Assembly (NCBI GenBank): GCA_036925085.1
Contig: JAUPFP010000024.1
Location: forward strand, 834,501 to 898,500
Direction: 5' to 3'
DNA: 64,000 bases
Source of the DNA: Brachycybe producta
Taxonomy: Eukaryota; Arthropoda; Diplopoda; Playtdesmida; Andrognathidae
The translations under genes were made by a program, and so were the position numbers. Each line of letters opens with the position of its first letter. Within the stretch, counting starts at the first letter, position 1. The notes below the pieces were generated by a model, which did no database searches, had not been told where the DNA came from, and saw only the letters and a program-made list of their open reading frames with translations. Shown one piece after another: positions 38,428 to 51,064 of the stretch.

Positions 38428-38735
38428 CCTTGTACACACACATGAGTTAAATGAATTCAAATTTAAATGTGTTTAGGTGTGAATTATACGGAACCCAGTT
38501 AAGGACATGAACCAAACGAAATAAAAATTGACTTTAATTATTAATATTTTAAATTGAAATACTAAAACAATATTTTAATGTCAATAGTTTATATTAATTA
38601 TATTTAAGTATTAACTCAATATTTTGAGATTATTAACTGAATAAAAAGAATTCGACGACATATTGTTTGTTTGTCCTTCACAGGGCTCGTTTATTATTTA
38701 AATGCATTTAAATTATCAGGTGTGGGTGTACTAGG
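38428..38735 (+). mobile_element. Family B MITE, copy 3
   Basis: CCTTGTACACACACATGAG start, GTACTAGG end, TA flanks. A short deletion after CACAGGGCTC compared with copies 1 and 2. Confidence 0.85.
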
Positions 38736-40334
38736 TATTAGGGTTACTTTACCGCTTTTACAGCTTTTAGTCACTTTTTGAACCCTCTGAAGTCTGAACG
38801 AGGTTTCGACAAAGAAAAACCCCCTGATTATCCTTGTGTAGTAGTTTTCAATGTAATAATTCTGTTCAGAGGGTTTAAGTTTGACGTTCAAAGTGCAAAG
38901 TTGTCTTCTTCATTAAGGCCGACATAACAATGAAAAAGAAACAATGTAAAAAAAGTTTTCAGCTGTTGTAAAAAAAAAATGGCAGGTGAAGAAACCCAAA
39001 CCTACAGAAAATGGCTCTTGATATTTATATCAGATGGAAAATTCGACTTATAAGTTGGTTTGGATCGAATAAGATGGTGGTGGTACGGTTCTCGTTGAGC
39101 GGCTGAGCCCAACTTCCATTGGTAACATCCTAGTTGATCACCACAGGACGTTGTGCTGCTTTTGCTGTTCCTTCTTTTGTTCGTTTCGGGACATTGGCAT
39201 TTAGGTTGGAAATAACGAATCAATTGGGAAGATATGTATTTACATAAAGCTCAGAGAAACAGGGAGATAGAATAGGAAGATGATGTTTATTTCCAAATGG
39301 CGTTTCTCTGGATAAATGCCAGCCAAAGAGAAAGAGTCTTTTTAAAAAGATGAGAAATGAGATGTTAAATTATGGTTTGCCACACCACATTGTCATAAAC
39401 ACGAACATGTGGAATCTGTCATTGATTGTTTTGACCACATATTAGCGGGATTTGTTTGCATTTCAAATTGCGACGACGTCCTTGCTCGGAATTGTGTGTG
39501 GCGCGGTTATCGAACCTTCTTCTTCTTCTTCTTCTTAAGGTTTCATCAAACAAATAATACAAATAATAAATACACCAACTGTTTGTGTTGTCTTTTTATA
39601 ATGCATTTGTTTACAAAAGCCATTGGCAATGTCGTTCTTTGAGATGTCTTTACTCTTTTAAACGTCAAGTCATATCCCCCCCCCCAATCATCCATTTTAT
39701 GTCTGTCTTCTTCATTTAGTGAGTTTTTCTTCTTCTTCATCATCATCATCTGGTCTGGTGTGTTTGCTTTTTTTTTGGTTTGTTATTTCTTTAACCCAAA
39801 GGGACATAACATTAACTTTTTACCCACTCAATCGGTTTTTGTGTGTTTGTCTCTTCGATTGTTGAGATTTGAACAACTTTATTAGAGGTTTTATTTATTT
39901 ATTTCGGTTAAACTCTTGGAAAAAAATAAAGTTAAGATACTTCTTCCTTATATTTTAAGATGGAATTCAGTTTTGAAGTTTTTTTTTTCTTTTTTCTAAC
40001 CAACCAAAAAACTTGTTTTAAGTAATAAACCATAAAAATTGACAGGATTTTCTTAGAAGGGTGTCAAGGTTTTTTTGTTATTTAAAGTTTGGCAAAGTTC
40101 AGCACCCTTTTATTTCACGGGTGCCCACAATATTGCTCTCCAATTGTTTTTTTTTGTTGCTTAAAAAAATGCATTAAAAATTAGTAGCTACTTTAAAACT
40201 CAAAAAAAGGCTTGTGTAAATTGAATGCAACAAACATGTTATTTCTAGGTGGTTAATTAGGTCTCTTTTTTGAGGTTTTTTTTAGAAAGTAGCCATTGTG
40301 AGAGACTTTTTTAATAATACATTAAGGGATGGAA

Positions 40335-40550
40335 CTTATGAATAGCAAACAGCCGATTTTCGAACTCTTCATTATTCTGTTATTTCAGACGAGTAAAATT
40401 AAAAGCAACTAGAAAGTGTTTTTTTATTAGAAACTAGAAGGGTAGAGCTCTCTCAATTAGGAAAATACCCCTTAAATTATTGAGCTATCCTTCTAGTTTT
40501 TAAAACGCATTCAAGTGTCTAAGTCATTTAAACTTGAAAATCAAAATTAA
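40335..40550. mobile_element. Family A foldback MITE, short
   Basis: GCCGATTTTCGAACTCTTCA, AACTAGAAGGGTAGAGCTC; right arm GAGCTATCCTTCTAGTTTTT. Directly adjoined by another copy at 40,550. Confidence 0.7.
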
Positions 40551-40852
40551 GATGGTTTATGAACAGCTGATTTTCTGTTTTTCAGATAAAAAAAAATGAA
40601 AATAAACTTTAAGGTTGTTTTAGAAACTAGAAGGGTAGCTCTCAATCACTTACATCTAAGTATATTTTTCATACTGATATTTTTGAAAATAAACTTTTTA
40701 TAGACAAAAATTTAAAAAAATATCTTTTGAGTGATATGGCTACCCTTCTAGTTTTTAAAACACACTTAAGTATTGCTTCATTTTGCACATGAAAGACAGA
40801 ATAATGAAGAGTTTTAAGATTAGACTCCGTTTACATTTTAAAACCACCTTGA
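40550..40852. mobile_element. Family A foldback MITE, adjacent to another copy
   Basis: AAGATGGTTTATGAACAGC start, AACTAGAAGGGTAGCTCTC; right arm GGCTACCCTTCTAGTTTTTA, GACAGAATAATGAAGAGTTT, ending CATTTTAAAACCACCTTG. Confidence 0.8.
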
Positions 40853-43571
40853 AAGAAGGGAGATTGAGAGACGACGACGGTCAATGGCTTGACGGCATTC
40901 CATAGCCGTTTCTTTCAGTATATTTTTTTGCTTGTCTTTCTCTCTCCCCCCTTCTCTTCTGACCATGTAATAAATTTATCAGTAATTCGCTTGCCAAAAT
41001 ATGTCGTTTTTTTTTTCTTTTAAAAAAAATATATATTCCTTCTTCACATAATTTTATTTGATTTCCTTCAAGAAATCTTATTTTTTTCTTCTATTAAAAT
41101 AAAAGGTAGGCCTACAGTAGCCATTTCTCAGGACAAATTACCCTTTGTTTTCAACTTAGATTTATATATTCTAGTTTTTTATTTATTCAGGTAGCATTTT
41201 TTTGCTATGTTTCTTTTTTTTTAAGTTTTTCTACTTTTTTGAATTAATAATATGCTAATTTTTTTTTGGAGAAAGTTTGAGGTCACTGTCTTTTGTAACA
41301 ACATTATTAGGCGAAAAAAAGAGGCCTTTTTATTAATAGTTATTATTAGTAATTTATTACAGTAGTTTTTTTTTGAAAAAAATATCCAAAATACAGGTGA
41401 AACAAGGAACTTTTTTTAATACTGACATTTTTTTTTTATAAGTCTATTATTTATATTTATTGTTTTTTATGTCATAAATATGGACTTTTGTAGAATTTCT
41501 ACAATTTATAATACAAATACAGGGTGTGACCTCCATGTATAACATGAAACTATTTTTGTTTTAAATGTGTTAATGCCCACCTGTTCGCGGTGTTTTGTGG
41601 GAACTTTTTCTATGGATGACAGGTATATTTTCAGGTATCTTTTCAGTCACATTAAAGATTATTTTTCAACAGTGGCCCCATTATGTTTACCACCCATTGT
41701 GCTAAGTAGTTCTTTTTTCAACAGTATAGATATGGCACCAGATTATTATTATTATTATCATTATTATTATAAGGCTTCAAAAACAGCTATGTGTGTCTGT
41801 GTGTGTGTCTATATATAAATAAAATGCACATTGAATGTGGTTCCGTATTTTATCATCCCGGATTTACGGCTTAAACGTAATTCTCTTATGTCTAATTTGT
41901 GTTTACATTACAATTTACACACGGGCCATGTTATAGCATTTAACATGAAATAATGTAGAAATCTGTTGTCGTTTCTATTGATAATTTATTCGAGTTGGAC
42001 AATTCAAAAAAAAAAAACGACTTAAAGATTTTTTTTTTGGAGTAATTTCTTTTGTGGGTCAAAACTTTAAATAAATTGGTCATTATTATTAATGTGGATA
42101 TTTAATAGTGAGAATAAGCCAGTTTTGCAATATGAAACACTTAAATTTAACCTCAAATAAAGTTAATGTTTTACTCTTAGCTTTATTTTAAGCATAGTTT
42201 AAGAGAAGTTTTAAATTCGGAAACGGCTAAGCAAACGTAAACTGAATAATTGCTCCAGTTTGGTGTTTGTTGTAATTTGGCGCTTATTCAGCGCCACTTG
42301 AATTTGTAGTGTTTGTAAAATGTAACTATTTGAGAGGCGACTGACTGATTAAGCGCCAATCGAATAACGCATAGCGACATCTACAGTTAAAAAGCTTGGA
42401 GGAAGCTTTGGATTGCTTAAAGTATTTTCAATTTAACGCTAGATCAGCGCCAAGCTTGCTCTCTGAAGCAATGATGACGTCGTTGGTCAATCAAGCAAAC
42501 TTAGCAAAGTGAAGTTTTTTTTTTTAGAAAAATTAAAAATGGTTCAAGTTGAAATTTGAAGCTGTTGGTTTTTATTTTCTGAAAAACCTATATTAAGATG
42601 ATTAGATTTATTATAATGTTTTCTTGCAAATAATATCTGTAGGGGGGAGTCCTTATAATAATCTATAAATAGGATATCTTAGCTTTTTTATGAATTGCTG
42701 CAAAGTGGTTGTAATAATAATGGATTAAATTTTTTTTTAGAAGACTTTGAAAGAGAGGATTATGAATTTAGTTAGGCGTTTGAATAATTGATGTTAATCG
42801 TGAAGGAAATTGTCATCTTTTCTTATCATTTAATAATTTCATATGTGATGGGTGGTAGATGGGTGGGTGTCTCTTTGTTTTTTTTTAATGTTTGTGTTTT
42901 AATTCAATTGCTAATGTGGCGGAAGTGTGCAATCATGACTTGGATAATTTTTGTTTAGAATCAAACGAAGAAAAGCAACCAGAATAAAAATGAACAAAAC
43001 AGATGGAAGATTATTATTATTAATAAGTTCTAAGCTTTTTTTTTTTCTTCCATGTTTGGATTCCGTAGGTTTTTACTCACACATACAACTAATGGAGTTT
43101 CTATTATTATTTAGGTTATTATTATGCATTATTTATAGTAATAATTCAAAGGTAGAATAAACTAGAAACAATTCGTCTTAATGTGTTGTTGGTTGTACTT
43201 TCAGGAAACACAGATTATTAATATTTAAGTGCATATTTATTTATGAAATAATGCAAATTTTCTGCTCACAGGTGTGAATATTATTGTACTCGTGATTTTA
43301 GGAGTCATGGTTTTGTTATTTGTTTTTGGAGGGTGTTTTGAGGGTAAACTTTTAAGTTTATATTTTGTCGCCACGCTGTCTCATTTGTCTCTCTCTCTCT
43401 CCATTTTGCCTTACAAATATCTAAACAAAGCATCATATTCTATGAGTATTATGTGTGTGTGGATGAGAAATACGTAGCTCTCGATAAAATGCAAGTACAT
43501 TCGCTCACATTTCTAGAGGAAAATAGCTGCCAGTTGTATTTTGAGCTCAAAGTTGGACTCCAATTTGAAGA

Positions 43572-43872
43572 TAATGGCTGCCAGTATTAGAAACAGTGAT
43601 ACCTATATAACGAGGACTTACGTTCAAACTGTCCAGGCTGTAACGGTATTAATACTATTTTGGTAGCTGAAGTGAATTTTTAAAGGTTTTAGTTCAAAAA
43701 TCGAGGTTTACAACAATAGCTATGTTTTTTTTTTTTAGAAATCTTGAGTTTTGAGCTTAGAAACTATTAAGTGTCACTACAGCTATTGTATACCAAAACA
43801 GCATTCTATACAAGTAATATTGTTGCCTGGACAGTTTGACAGTTCGCAGTTCTGCCTTACTGGCAGCCATTA
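43572..43872. mobile_element. Nested-TIR element in unc5 intron 2
   Basis: Perfect 15-bp terminal repeats TAATGGCTGCCAGTA and TACTGGCAGCCATTA; a second perfect 14-bp pair CAAACTGTCCAGGC (43,625) and GCCTGGACAGTTTG (43,825). About 300 bp, foldback-like. Family unknown. Confidence 0.7.
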
Positions 43873-45782
43873 CCTAAAAATTAGGGTCAAACGTTTAGCA
43901 CAACTGCAAATTATTTCCACTAGAAATATAAGCGAAATTTAGCTGCAATTCCTGGATAGCTAGTTTTTCTACCACATATACACGATACATCCCTCCATAT
44001 TTCTACTTCATTGGAAAGAATGTCTTTTGAGGTGTTTTTTGCTGTTGCTGTCAGCTGACCCAAGTGGTCAATAATGAATCTTTCTTTTCTTTTATTCACC
44101 CTAAGAGAAAAGAAAGCTTTTTTAACACCAATTCTCACCATCACTTTCTGTTGTTTGTTTTTTTGCAATGCCGAATTGCTAAATGTGTGCACCCACATGT
44201 ACATGTATAATGCATGATGTGTGTGTGTGTGTTTGACAATTTGTGTATTGCTCCGAACTTTAGACTCTTGTAACAGGGAATAGATAACATTGTTGTTGTT
44301 TTGGGAAGGACGATTTTGCTCATTTGGAAATTGGAGTTTCTTGCAATTTTGTTGAATGTTGTTGGGCTTATAAAACACACAAAAAAAACATGAAGACCAT
44401 TTATTTCAGCAATGCAATTCTTTAATATTGGATTGTATGAAACGTGTGTTTGGCAACAATACAGAAAGAAATGTAAGAAAGAGATGATTTTGGTTGAAAT
44501 GGAAACAACTTGGCAATGCTGTTCAAAGGTTACCATAATTTAACCATTTTAAAACTGAAACACACACACACACATGAGTAATAATAAGTTTGGCTTTTTG
44601 CCCATCGGTTTGTGTCTTTCTAAGCTTTTTGGTGATTTTAAGAATTGCCCTCAAAACTTTTTTTTTTGTGCTCAGCAAATTTAAGATGAACTATTGATTT
44701 TATTTCTCATTGTGACCCATTTTTTGCAACAACCGTCATAGATGCCAATGTTAGCAAACTAGAATACTTTTCCTTGCAGTAAGCATTTATTGGCAAACAC
44801 GTAAAAAATTACACGCACAAACAATGATATACACACGTGCGCGCGCGCCACTGTAATATCAGTTTACAAATGCAACTGTTGTGTGCTGAGCAACAAATTA
44901 TTGTCAACTATAAATGCAACTTGCTGAAAGAAAGATTGCAAGTTAGTTATTTTTTGAAAAAAGGGACATTTTTCCTTCAAAATCAACTTGGTTAAAAACC
45001 ATCATCCACTTGTCATATAGAAAGGAGGGAGGGTTGTTGTTTTAAAGAAAAAAAAAGTGAGTAATTGTACGCAGGTGATTTTTTTAAAAGCCCTTATACC
45101 ATGTAACTAAAAACAAATGGTTACGCAAAGAGATAAGTTCAGACTTAATGTAGAAGAACACAGAAAATATGAAGAAAAAGAAGAAGAAAAAAAGGAAGAA
45201 TTCGTAGAAAAACGTCGGTGGTGGAAATTAGAGGCTAACCATCCATCTCCAATGAAACTCAGGAAGTGAGAATGAGGCCTTTTCCGTGCCAGTGCCACAA
45301 ACTAGGGTTTTAAAAAATGCCATGTTATACATGTCGCCATGCTGTCTGTACTGTCTTCTAGTATTTCTAATAAGTGGGTACTCCACAAACTCACTAACCC
45401 TCCTTCATATTCTCCCCTTAAAGAGGGTACCCTTTAAGACACAAACATTCATTATTTTAGTTTACTTTTTTTTTAAGGTTGTCCGTTTGAGGCAAAGCTT
45501 TTTCCTGTCGTTTGTGTCATCTCATTTTATCCGAAGTTTAAAATTCCCTTTTTTTTTTTGAGGGAACTTCTTGAGAACCCACACTTTTGATTTAGTAGGC
45601 TCAAATGGCTAACCAATTTATAATTAATAACTTTTAGAATAAAGAATCTTCTTGATTTCATTTTTTTTAATTTTTTTTTTTTGTTCATCGTTCTTTCTAT
45701 TTATCTCAAAGATGCCATTTTACTGAGAATATTATTCGTGTGTCCTCAAATGACCTCTTTGAAAGAAAGAGATTTCAATCTT

Positions 45783-45808
45783 GTATGTATGTATGTATGT
45801 ATGTATGT
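45783..45808. repeat. GTAT tetranucleotide repeat
   Basis: About six GTAT units. Confidence 0.9.
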
Positions 45809-46139
45809 GTGGATGAATTGAATAGAAAGCACATGTGTAGCCCCTTAGAAGTATGTTTTTGGCGCTTGTTTTTGCATTTTTTCAGTGCAACTCTCCCATT
45901 ACCTTCAAGTCCAACCCATTAATTACAATGTCTTATTTTTCATCTTTAACTCCCTCCTCCTCCTCTTTCTACTCAAAAAAAAATGTTTACGGGGTTCAGA
46001 GAATGGGCCAACAGAATTTGAAGACAGCCATTACCAACAACAACCTTAAGAAGTTCTCATACTTAGGGAGGTTTTTTCTTCTTCTTCAACATGAGCTTGT
46101 AGAAGTTTAGGGGAAAATGAGGGAGGGAGAGAGAGTAAC

Positions 46140-46208
46140 CCATCACCATCACCATCATCATCATCATCATGAATGTGTATGATGATGATGATGATGATCA
46201 TCATCATC
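46140..46208. repeat. CAT/ATG trinucleotide repeats, self-complementary
   Basis: A run of CATCAT units, a short spacer, then GATGAT units, then CATCAT again; the blocks are inverse complements. Confidence 0.9.
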
Positions 46209-46766
46209 ACGCCCTTAAGTTTTCAAAAAAGTTTTTTGTTGTTGCTTGGTTTTCTAAGTTGCCAATTAAAAAAAAAGTGACCGAAAGTCCTTTTTGCCAC
46301 ATTCCTTTGCTTCAAGTCCCATATCCCTCTTCTCTCACTGTTTTTAAATGTAGGATATTTCTCTAGTGTACAAAAATTGTAAATGGACTGTCAAGTAAGA
46401 AGAAGAAGTTGTTGTTGGTGATGGTATTGTACATGGTAGTGGCAATGTGTTTAGCTTTGAATGTTTCTCTCAGGAAATTGGATTTGATGTCCAGTCAGTT
46501 TGTGTCGTGTCCACTATATGAAGAAAAAAAAACCTACCATTTCTGAAAACAATAATCATAATTATTATTGAATTTATAGTAGCTCGAAAAAAAATGTCCC
46601 CATGTAACTTTACATATAGACTTTACCCAAGAAAAACTCCCATTTACTTTTTGAGGTCATATTTTTTACTGTCTTTTTTTTTTCTTCTTCTCATTTATTA
46701 TTAAATTTCATTTCTAGAGAAAAATTGCATGCTGACAACTAATTTTCTTTTCCTTTTGCAATTTGA

Positions 46767-47099
46767 AGTCGGTTTTAAAGTGTGAACTTGCCCTTCCGAA
46801 CTCTTGATTAATTTTGCCTTTCTGATGCAAACTGAAGAGAAACTTAAATGTGTTTTAGAAACTAGAAGGGTAGCTGATTAACTTTCAAAATGAGCTTTTT
46901 ATGTAACTTTGAAATTGATATCTTTTTAAATTTTTGTGACTTTTTGGTTGTAAAAAGTTTATTTTGAAGCATATATCAGCATGAAAATACTATTAAGTGG
47001 TTGAGTAACCCTTCTAGTTTCTTACACACTTTCTTGTTTTTCTTCATTCTGTAGAAGAATCAACAGTTCAAGAGGCGGTTTACACTTTGGATTTACCTT
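46767..47099. mobile_element. Family A foldback MITE just upstream of unc5 exon 3
   Basis: GTCGGTTTTAAAGTGTGAAC, GAACTCTTGATTAATTTTGC, GAAACTAGAAGGGTAGCTG; right arm GTTGAGTAACCCTTCTAGTT and GGCGGTTTACACTTTGG. Ends about 160 bp before the Ig2 acceptor. Confidence 0.8.
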
Positions 47100-47257
47100 G
47101 AATTTCATTTGTAGAGAAATTGCATGACGACTTCTAATTTTCTTTTTAATTTTGCAATTTTTAAGTTTTATTTTTTATGATTTTTATGATTTTTTTTATT
47201 GATTTTTTTTTGTTTGTTTTTGTTTTGTTTTTCTTTTGTTTATTTTTATGTGATTAG

Positions 47258-47548
47258 TCCTTCGTAAACATTTTCAACACCATCCGTACAGTGAAAGCGT
47301 TGAATTAGACAGACAGATTGAATTGCGTTGTCTTCCTCCCGAGGGTTATCCTTTACCCGAAGTGTTTTGGCTTCGTAACGGTGAATTGTTGGACACACGA
47401 CGGGAAGGACAAAGCAACTATATCATTTCTAGCGAAGGAAATCTGGTCATCATTCAGACTCGATTGGCTGACACTGGAAATTACACTTGTGGAGCTCAAA
47501 ATGCGGCAGGAAAACGACTCAGTGAAACGGCACAACTTACTATTTATG
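47258..47548 (+). CDS. unc5: UNC5 netrin receptor, exon 3 (second Ig domain)
   Basis: Encodes about 97 residues forming the second, I-set-like Ig domain. It opens with LRKHFQHHPYSESVELDRQI, the conserved UNC5 inter-Ig linker (vertebrate forms have YLRKNF). Then come the first Ig cysteine in ELRCLPPEGYPLPEVFWLRN, with its structural Trp, NLVIIQTRLADTGNYTCGAQ with the second cysteine and the D-x-G-x-Y-x-C signature, and a closing KRLSETAQLTIY strand. NYT is a potential N-glycosylation site. The acceptor is TGATTAG and the donor TATG followed by GTAGGT; both are phase 1. Reading through the donor would end the protein about a dozen codons into the intron. A family A foldback copy ends only about 160 bp upstream of the acceptor. 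Confidence 0.93.
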
Positions 47549-48825
47549 GTAGGTTTTATCTGATAAAAGTGATTTCAGGTAAATAACACGGTTAGAAATT
47601 AGCATTCTTCGTATGGACAAGACTATTTCAAGAGTTCAAACTGGCCTCTGATTTTTAAGTCAGTCTTTTAACTATGAAACGTATTTTTTTGGTTGCCTCA
47701 ATAATTAAAGTGGAAGTTTAGTTTCACAACTACAGTCAGAGTTGACTGTTTCGGTTCAAGAAGGAAACTTAACATTCGAACTTCCACTTGAGCATGGCTC
47801 CAACATAGAAAGCCCTTTTCAACTGTACTCTAGGTACTATTTTAGAATACTGCTCAAGAGGGTTCAAGTTGAAGTTCAAGTGCCAAGTTGTTAACTATGT
47901 GAAGATTTTTCCTGTAATATTATTTTATAGGTCAGGTTAGGAATTTGGAATTCCGACTTAAAACAACAACAACATTGAAAAGTTGTTGATTTCAACTTTC
48001 AACATGAAGGAGGGAGAAAATCTAAAATGAATAGCGGAAATCAGGATCTATGTATACATAGTCTGTATTAAAGTTTAGGTAGCTTGAGTAGGTGGTTGAG
48101 TTTGATGGTTTTTTTCGTAGTACTCTCTGCAAACTGCAATGCCAATGAATGCAATGGAATTCCTTTTTTATTTTTCTGTCATTCTTCTAGAATAGTTTTC
48201 TGTAAACGCAAATCTCGAGAGTAGATCATTGACAGTAGAGATTGAAAGAGAGAGTGAGAGTGGACTCCCTGCCAAGATAGAGAGAGTGTGGTAAGAAGAA
48301 GACTATAGGCGTGATGAAAAATAGGAAACGAACTGGAAGAACGAAAAAAAAAAACAACTTCGAAACTTAAATTTAGAAAAAAAAAGACTAACGCCTCAGT
48401 TTCTTGATTGTCTGTTATTCTTGGATGCCATTTCTTTGGTTGTTGTTGATATTATTTTGAACCCCCTTATGTTAAGGATATTCTTGGCAACGCTTTTTCT
48501 CCTATTGTTAGTTTTCTTTTCCGACACTTGTTTCGTTTCAACTTAGGCAGCTATAACTACTATTTGGTTAGGAAGAACCTGATTGACAATTTCATTTGAA
48601 AGTCTTAACTAGTGTTGAAAAGGTACAGTAGTTATAATGTATGAATCTTATTAATTACGAACACGATCACATCTCGAGTAATATAGTTCACGCAAAGGTT
48701 GACGTTAAAAGAAACAACTTCTCAAGAAATACTCAAAGGCACTTAGATACTAGAATTATTATAGTGGACACAATGCTTAAAATTTCATTTTCATTTAAAC
48801 TGCCATTGATGGGTAGTTTAATTTG

Positions 48826-49190
48826 AAGGTAATTTAGAATAACGAGGCTCTGAGACTGGTTATTCTGTGTTTCAGAAGAAACACTAAGGAGAGAAATTGA
48901 AAATGTGTTAGAAACTAGAACGGTAAACTGAATCATTTAATGTTTTTATGTCGATATCTTTCAAAATAAACTTGTTAAAGAACAAAATTAAAAAAAAAGT
49001 ATCTTCTGCTTAACGTTGTCTCATTTTTAAACTGACACAAAACAGTTTATTTTAAAAATTATTATCTGACATTTTAATAATTTATGTTATTAAAATTATT
49101 AATATTAAATATAAATATTAGTTAAGTTAGTCTTCTAGTTTCTAAAACACTTTCAATTTTGCTTCTGAAAGACAGAATAAGAAGTGAGTA
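48826..49190. mobile_element. Family A foldback MITE
   Basis: GGTTATTCTGTGTTTCAG, GAAACTAGAACGGTAAACTG, TTTCAAAATAAACTTG; right end TTGCTTCTGAAAGACAGAAT. The right arm is worn in the middle. Confidence 0.7.
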
Positions 49191-49816
49191 TGTTTTCGTT
49201 AGGGTATATTTGGTTGGTCACCATTTCTCTCAAAATGACTTGCGGACAATTCTTGTCCGCCGCCGCCGTCCTCCTCCTCCTCCTCCTCCTCTTCTTCTCT
49301 CCGGTCCAAACACACTAAACACCTGACTTATAAAAGAAGTCTGGCCATTGAATTTATATATAAATACAGCTGTCTTTTAGCAACGGTGAGCGTTTGTTGT
49401 TATTTGTACCCCATGCTGAGAGTCGCTTTCTTTTTTCTTCTACGTAGAACTTATGTATGTGTCCGTCTAATTTCATTTATCATGTTGGAGAGTGCGAATG
49501 TAGGCCTCCATATTGGACACAATCTTCCCCCTCATAACTAGGTCTAAATGGGTTGAACAGCATTTTGCATTAGAAATTAGAAACTTTTTTTATATATGCA
49601 AATAATTTCTTTTTTTCATTATGTTTTTATTTGAGTACGAGAATTCATTTTTTATTTCTAAATTGGCCTTGTTCAAAATATAATATTATGGGTGAGTCAT
49701 CAAGCTAGAAATATATTTATCCTAAATGTTTCACTCTGTTTTGGCGCTGTTTTATTATGAGACATCTTTCTAGGGACATTCCTTCATTGTTGTTGGAAAA
49801 GAAAACGGGGACACAG

Positions 49817-49880
49817 GGAGAGAGAGAGAGAGAGAGAGAGAGATAGATGACGAGGACGATGATGATGATGATGATGATGA
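49817..49880. repeat. GA tract followed by GAT tract
   Basis: About 13 GA units, then a GATGATGAT run. Confidence 0.9.
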
Positions 49881-50365
49881 ACGAGTTGGAGTAAGAACCT
49901 GTTTTTTTGGACACCAGTTACAAAAAAGTTTCCCCTTGATGCAAGAAAAAGAAGACGAAAAAAAATCCAATTTGAGGGTAGAAGAAGATGGTTATTTGAG
50001 GTTGTTAGGTGAAGTGGCCCCCCAGCTACAAGAAAACCAAACAAGAAAAGTTTTCTTCGCGTTTTTTTTTTTTTTGAAAAAAACACCTGGTCTCTTTCCA
50101 GTCTTTCGTTTTTTTTTTACATAGTTCGTTCACGTATTGTGTAATTTTTTTGGGGGGAATCACTCTTGAGTGTAAAGATCAGTGTCAAAAAATTGCATGG
50201 TTAAAAACATGGTTTGCAATTTTGCACTGTACTTAAAGAAAAAGTTAAGGTAACTTAACTGCATGCCATTATATTTTTGCATTTGAGAACGCACTACAGT
50301 GTTACTAGCGTCCTACGACTATGGACTTCAGGTGACTCCTGAAGTTAGGATGTGTGAAACAAATT

Positions 50366-50720
50366 AAGGTGGTTTTAAAGTGTAAACGTCTATCAAACTC
50401 TTATTAATTCTGTCTTTCAGATGCAAAATGAAGAGTTTGAATGTGTTTTAGAAACTAGAAGGACAGATCAATCACTGAAAGGTATTTTCATATTGATATT
50501 TTTCAAAATCTTTTATGAGTTTCGAAACGACCCAAAAAAAAAATATCGCCTGCTTAAGGCGATATTTTTTTTAAAATTTTTATCAATTAAAGGTTATTTT
50601 GAAAGATAACATGACAATATCCCTGAGTGATTGAGCTACCCTTCTAATTTTTAAATCACTTTCTAGTTTTTCTTAATTTTGCTCTACTGAAAGTAATCAG
50701 GTTGTTCATAAAAACCATCT
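50366..50720. mobile_element. Family A foldback MITE, well preserved, TTAA-flanked
   Basis: TTAA then GGTGGTTTTAAAGTGTAAAC, CTGTCTTTCAGATGCAAAAT, GAAACTAGAAGGACAGATC; right arm GTGATTGAGCTACCCTTCTA ending AACCATC before TTAA. An inner hairpin of 15-nt arms around ATATCGCC lies at 50,536-50,572. Confidence 0.85.
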
Positions 50721-50757
50721 TAACTGATTACTGAAAACAGCAGAAGATTTCCTAATA

Positions 50758-51064
50758 CCTAGTACACACCTGATAATTTAAATGCATTTAAATGATAAAT
50801 GTGTTCTACAGAGCCCGGTGAAGGACAAACAAACAATATGTCGAATTTAATTTATTCAGTTAATTAATCTGAAAATATTGAGTTAATATTTAAATATAAT
50901 TTATAGAAACTATTGACATTAAAATATTGATTTAGTATTTCAATTTAAAATATTAATAATTAAAGTCAATTTTTATTTGGTTTGGTTCATGTCCTTAACT
51001 GGATTCCGTATAATTCACCTGAACACATTTAATTTGAATTCATTTAACTCATGTGTGTACAAGG
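50758..51064 (-). mobile_element. Family B MITE, copy 4, reverse orientation
   Basis: Begins CCTAGTACACACCTGATAAT and ends CATGTGTGTACAAGG, with TA flanks. Interior is the reverse complement of the other copies. Lies in unc5 intron 3, just after a family A copy. Confidence 0.85.

Larger units (their letters stand above)
35274..47257 (+). other. unc5 intron 2
   Basis: A phase-1 intron of about 12 kb between the two Ig exons, and a sink for repeats: a Tigger-like element (35,450-35,899), facing GA and CT tracts (36,660-36,769), two family B copies (37,129-37,425 and 38,428-38,735), family A copies at 37,438, 40,335, 40,550 and 46,767, an AT microsatellite, and a nested TIR element (43,572-43,872). 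I see no credible exon inside; short open frames here are low-complexity. Confidence 0.8.

Noticed and set aside
39040-39200. Less AT-rich patch with open frames on both strands
   Set aside because: No recognisable peptide motif or splice sites, and the frames are short; nothing to support an exon.
43274-43477. Open frame starting NIIVLVILGVMVLLFVFGG, looking like a transmembrane helix with a possible CAG acceptor before it
   Set aside because: It lies between the Ig1 and Ig2 exons, where UNC5 has no membrane segment, and the rest is low-complexity; T-rich DNA readily gives hydrophobic frames.
43920-44536. Overlapping minus-strand open frames of 152 and 131 codons
   Set aside because: They overlap each other in different frames, contain low-complexity His/Thr and Asn runs from microsatellites, and show no domain; likely chance.
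47318-47563. Second long open frame overlapping unc5 exon 3 in another frame
   Set aside because: A shadow of the Ig2 exon, whose correct frame is fixed by domain motifs and splice phases.
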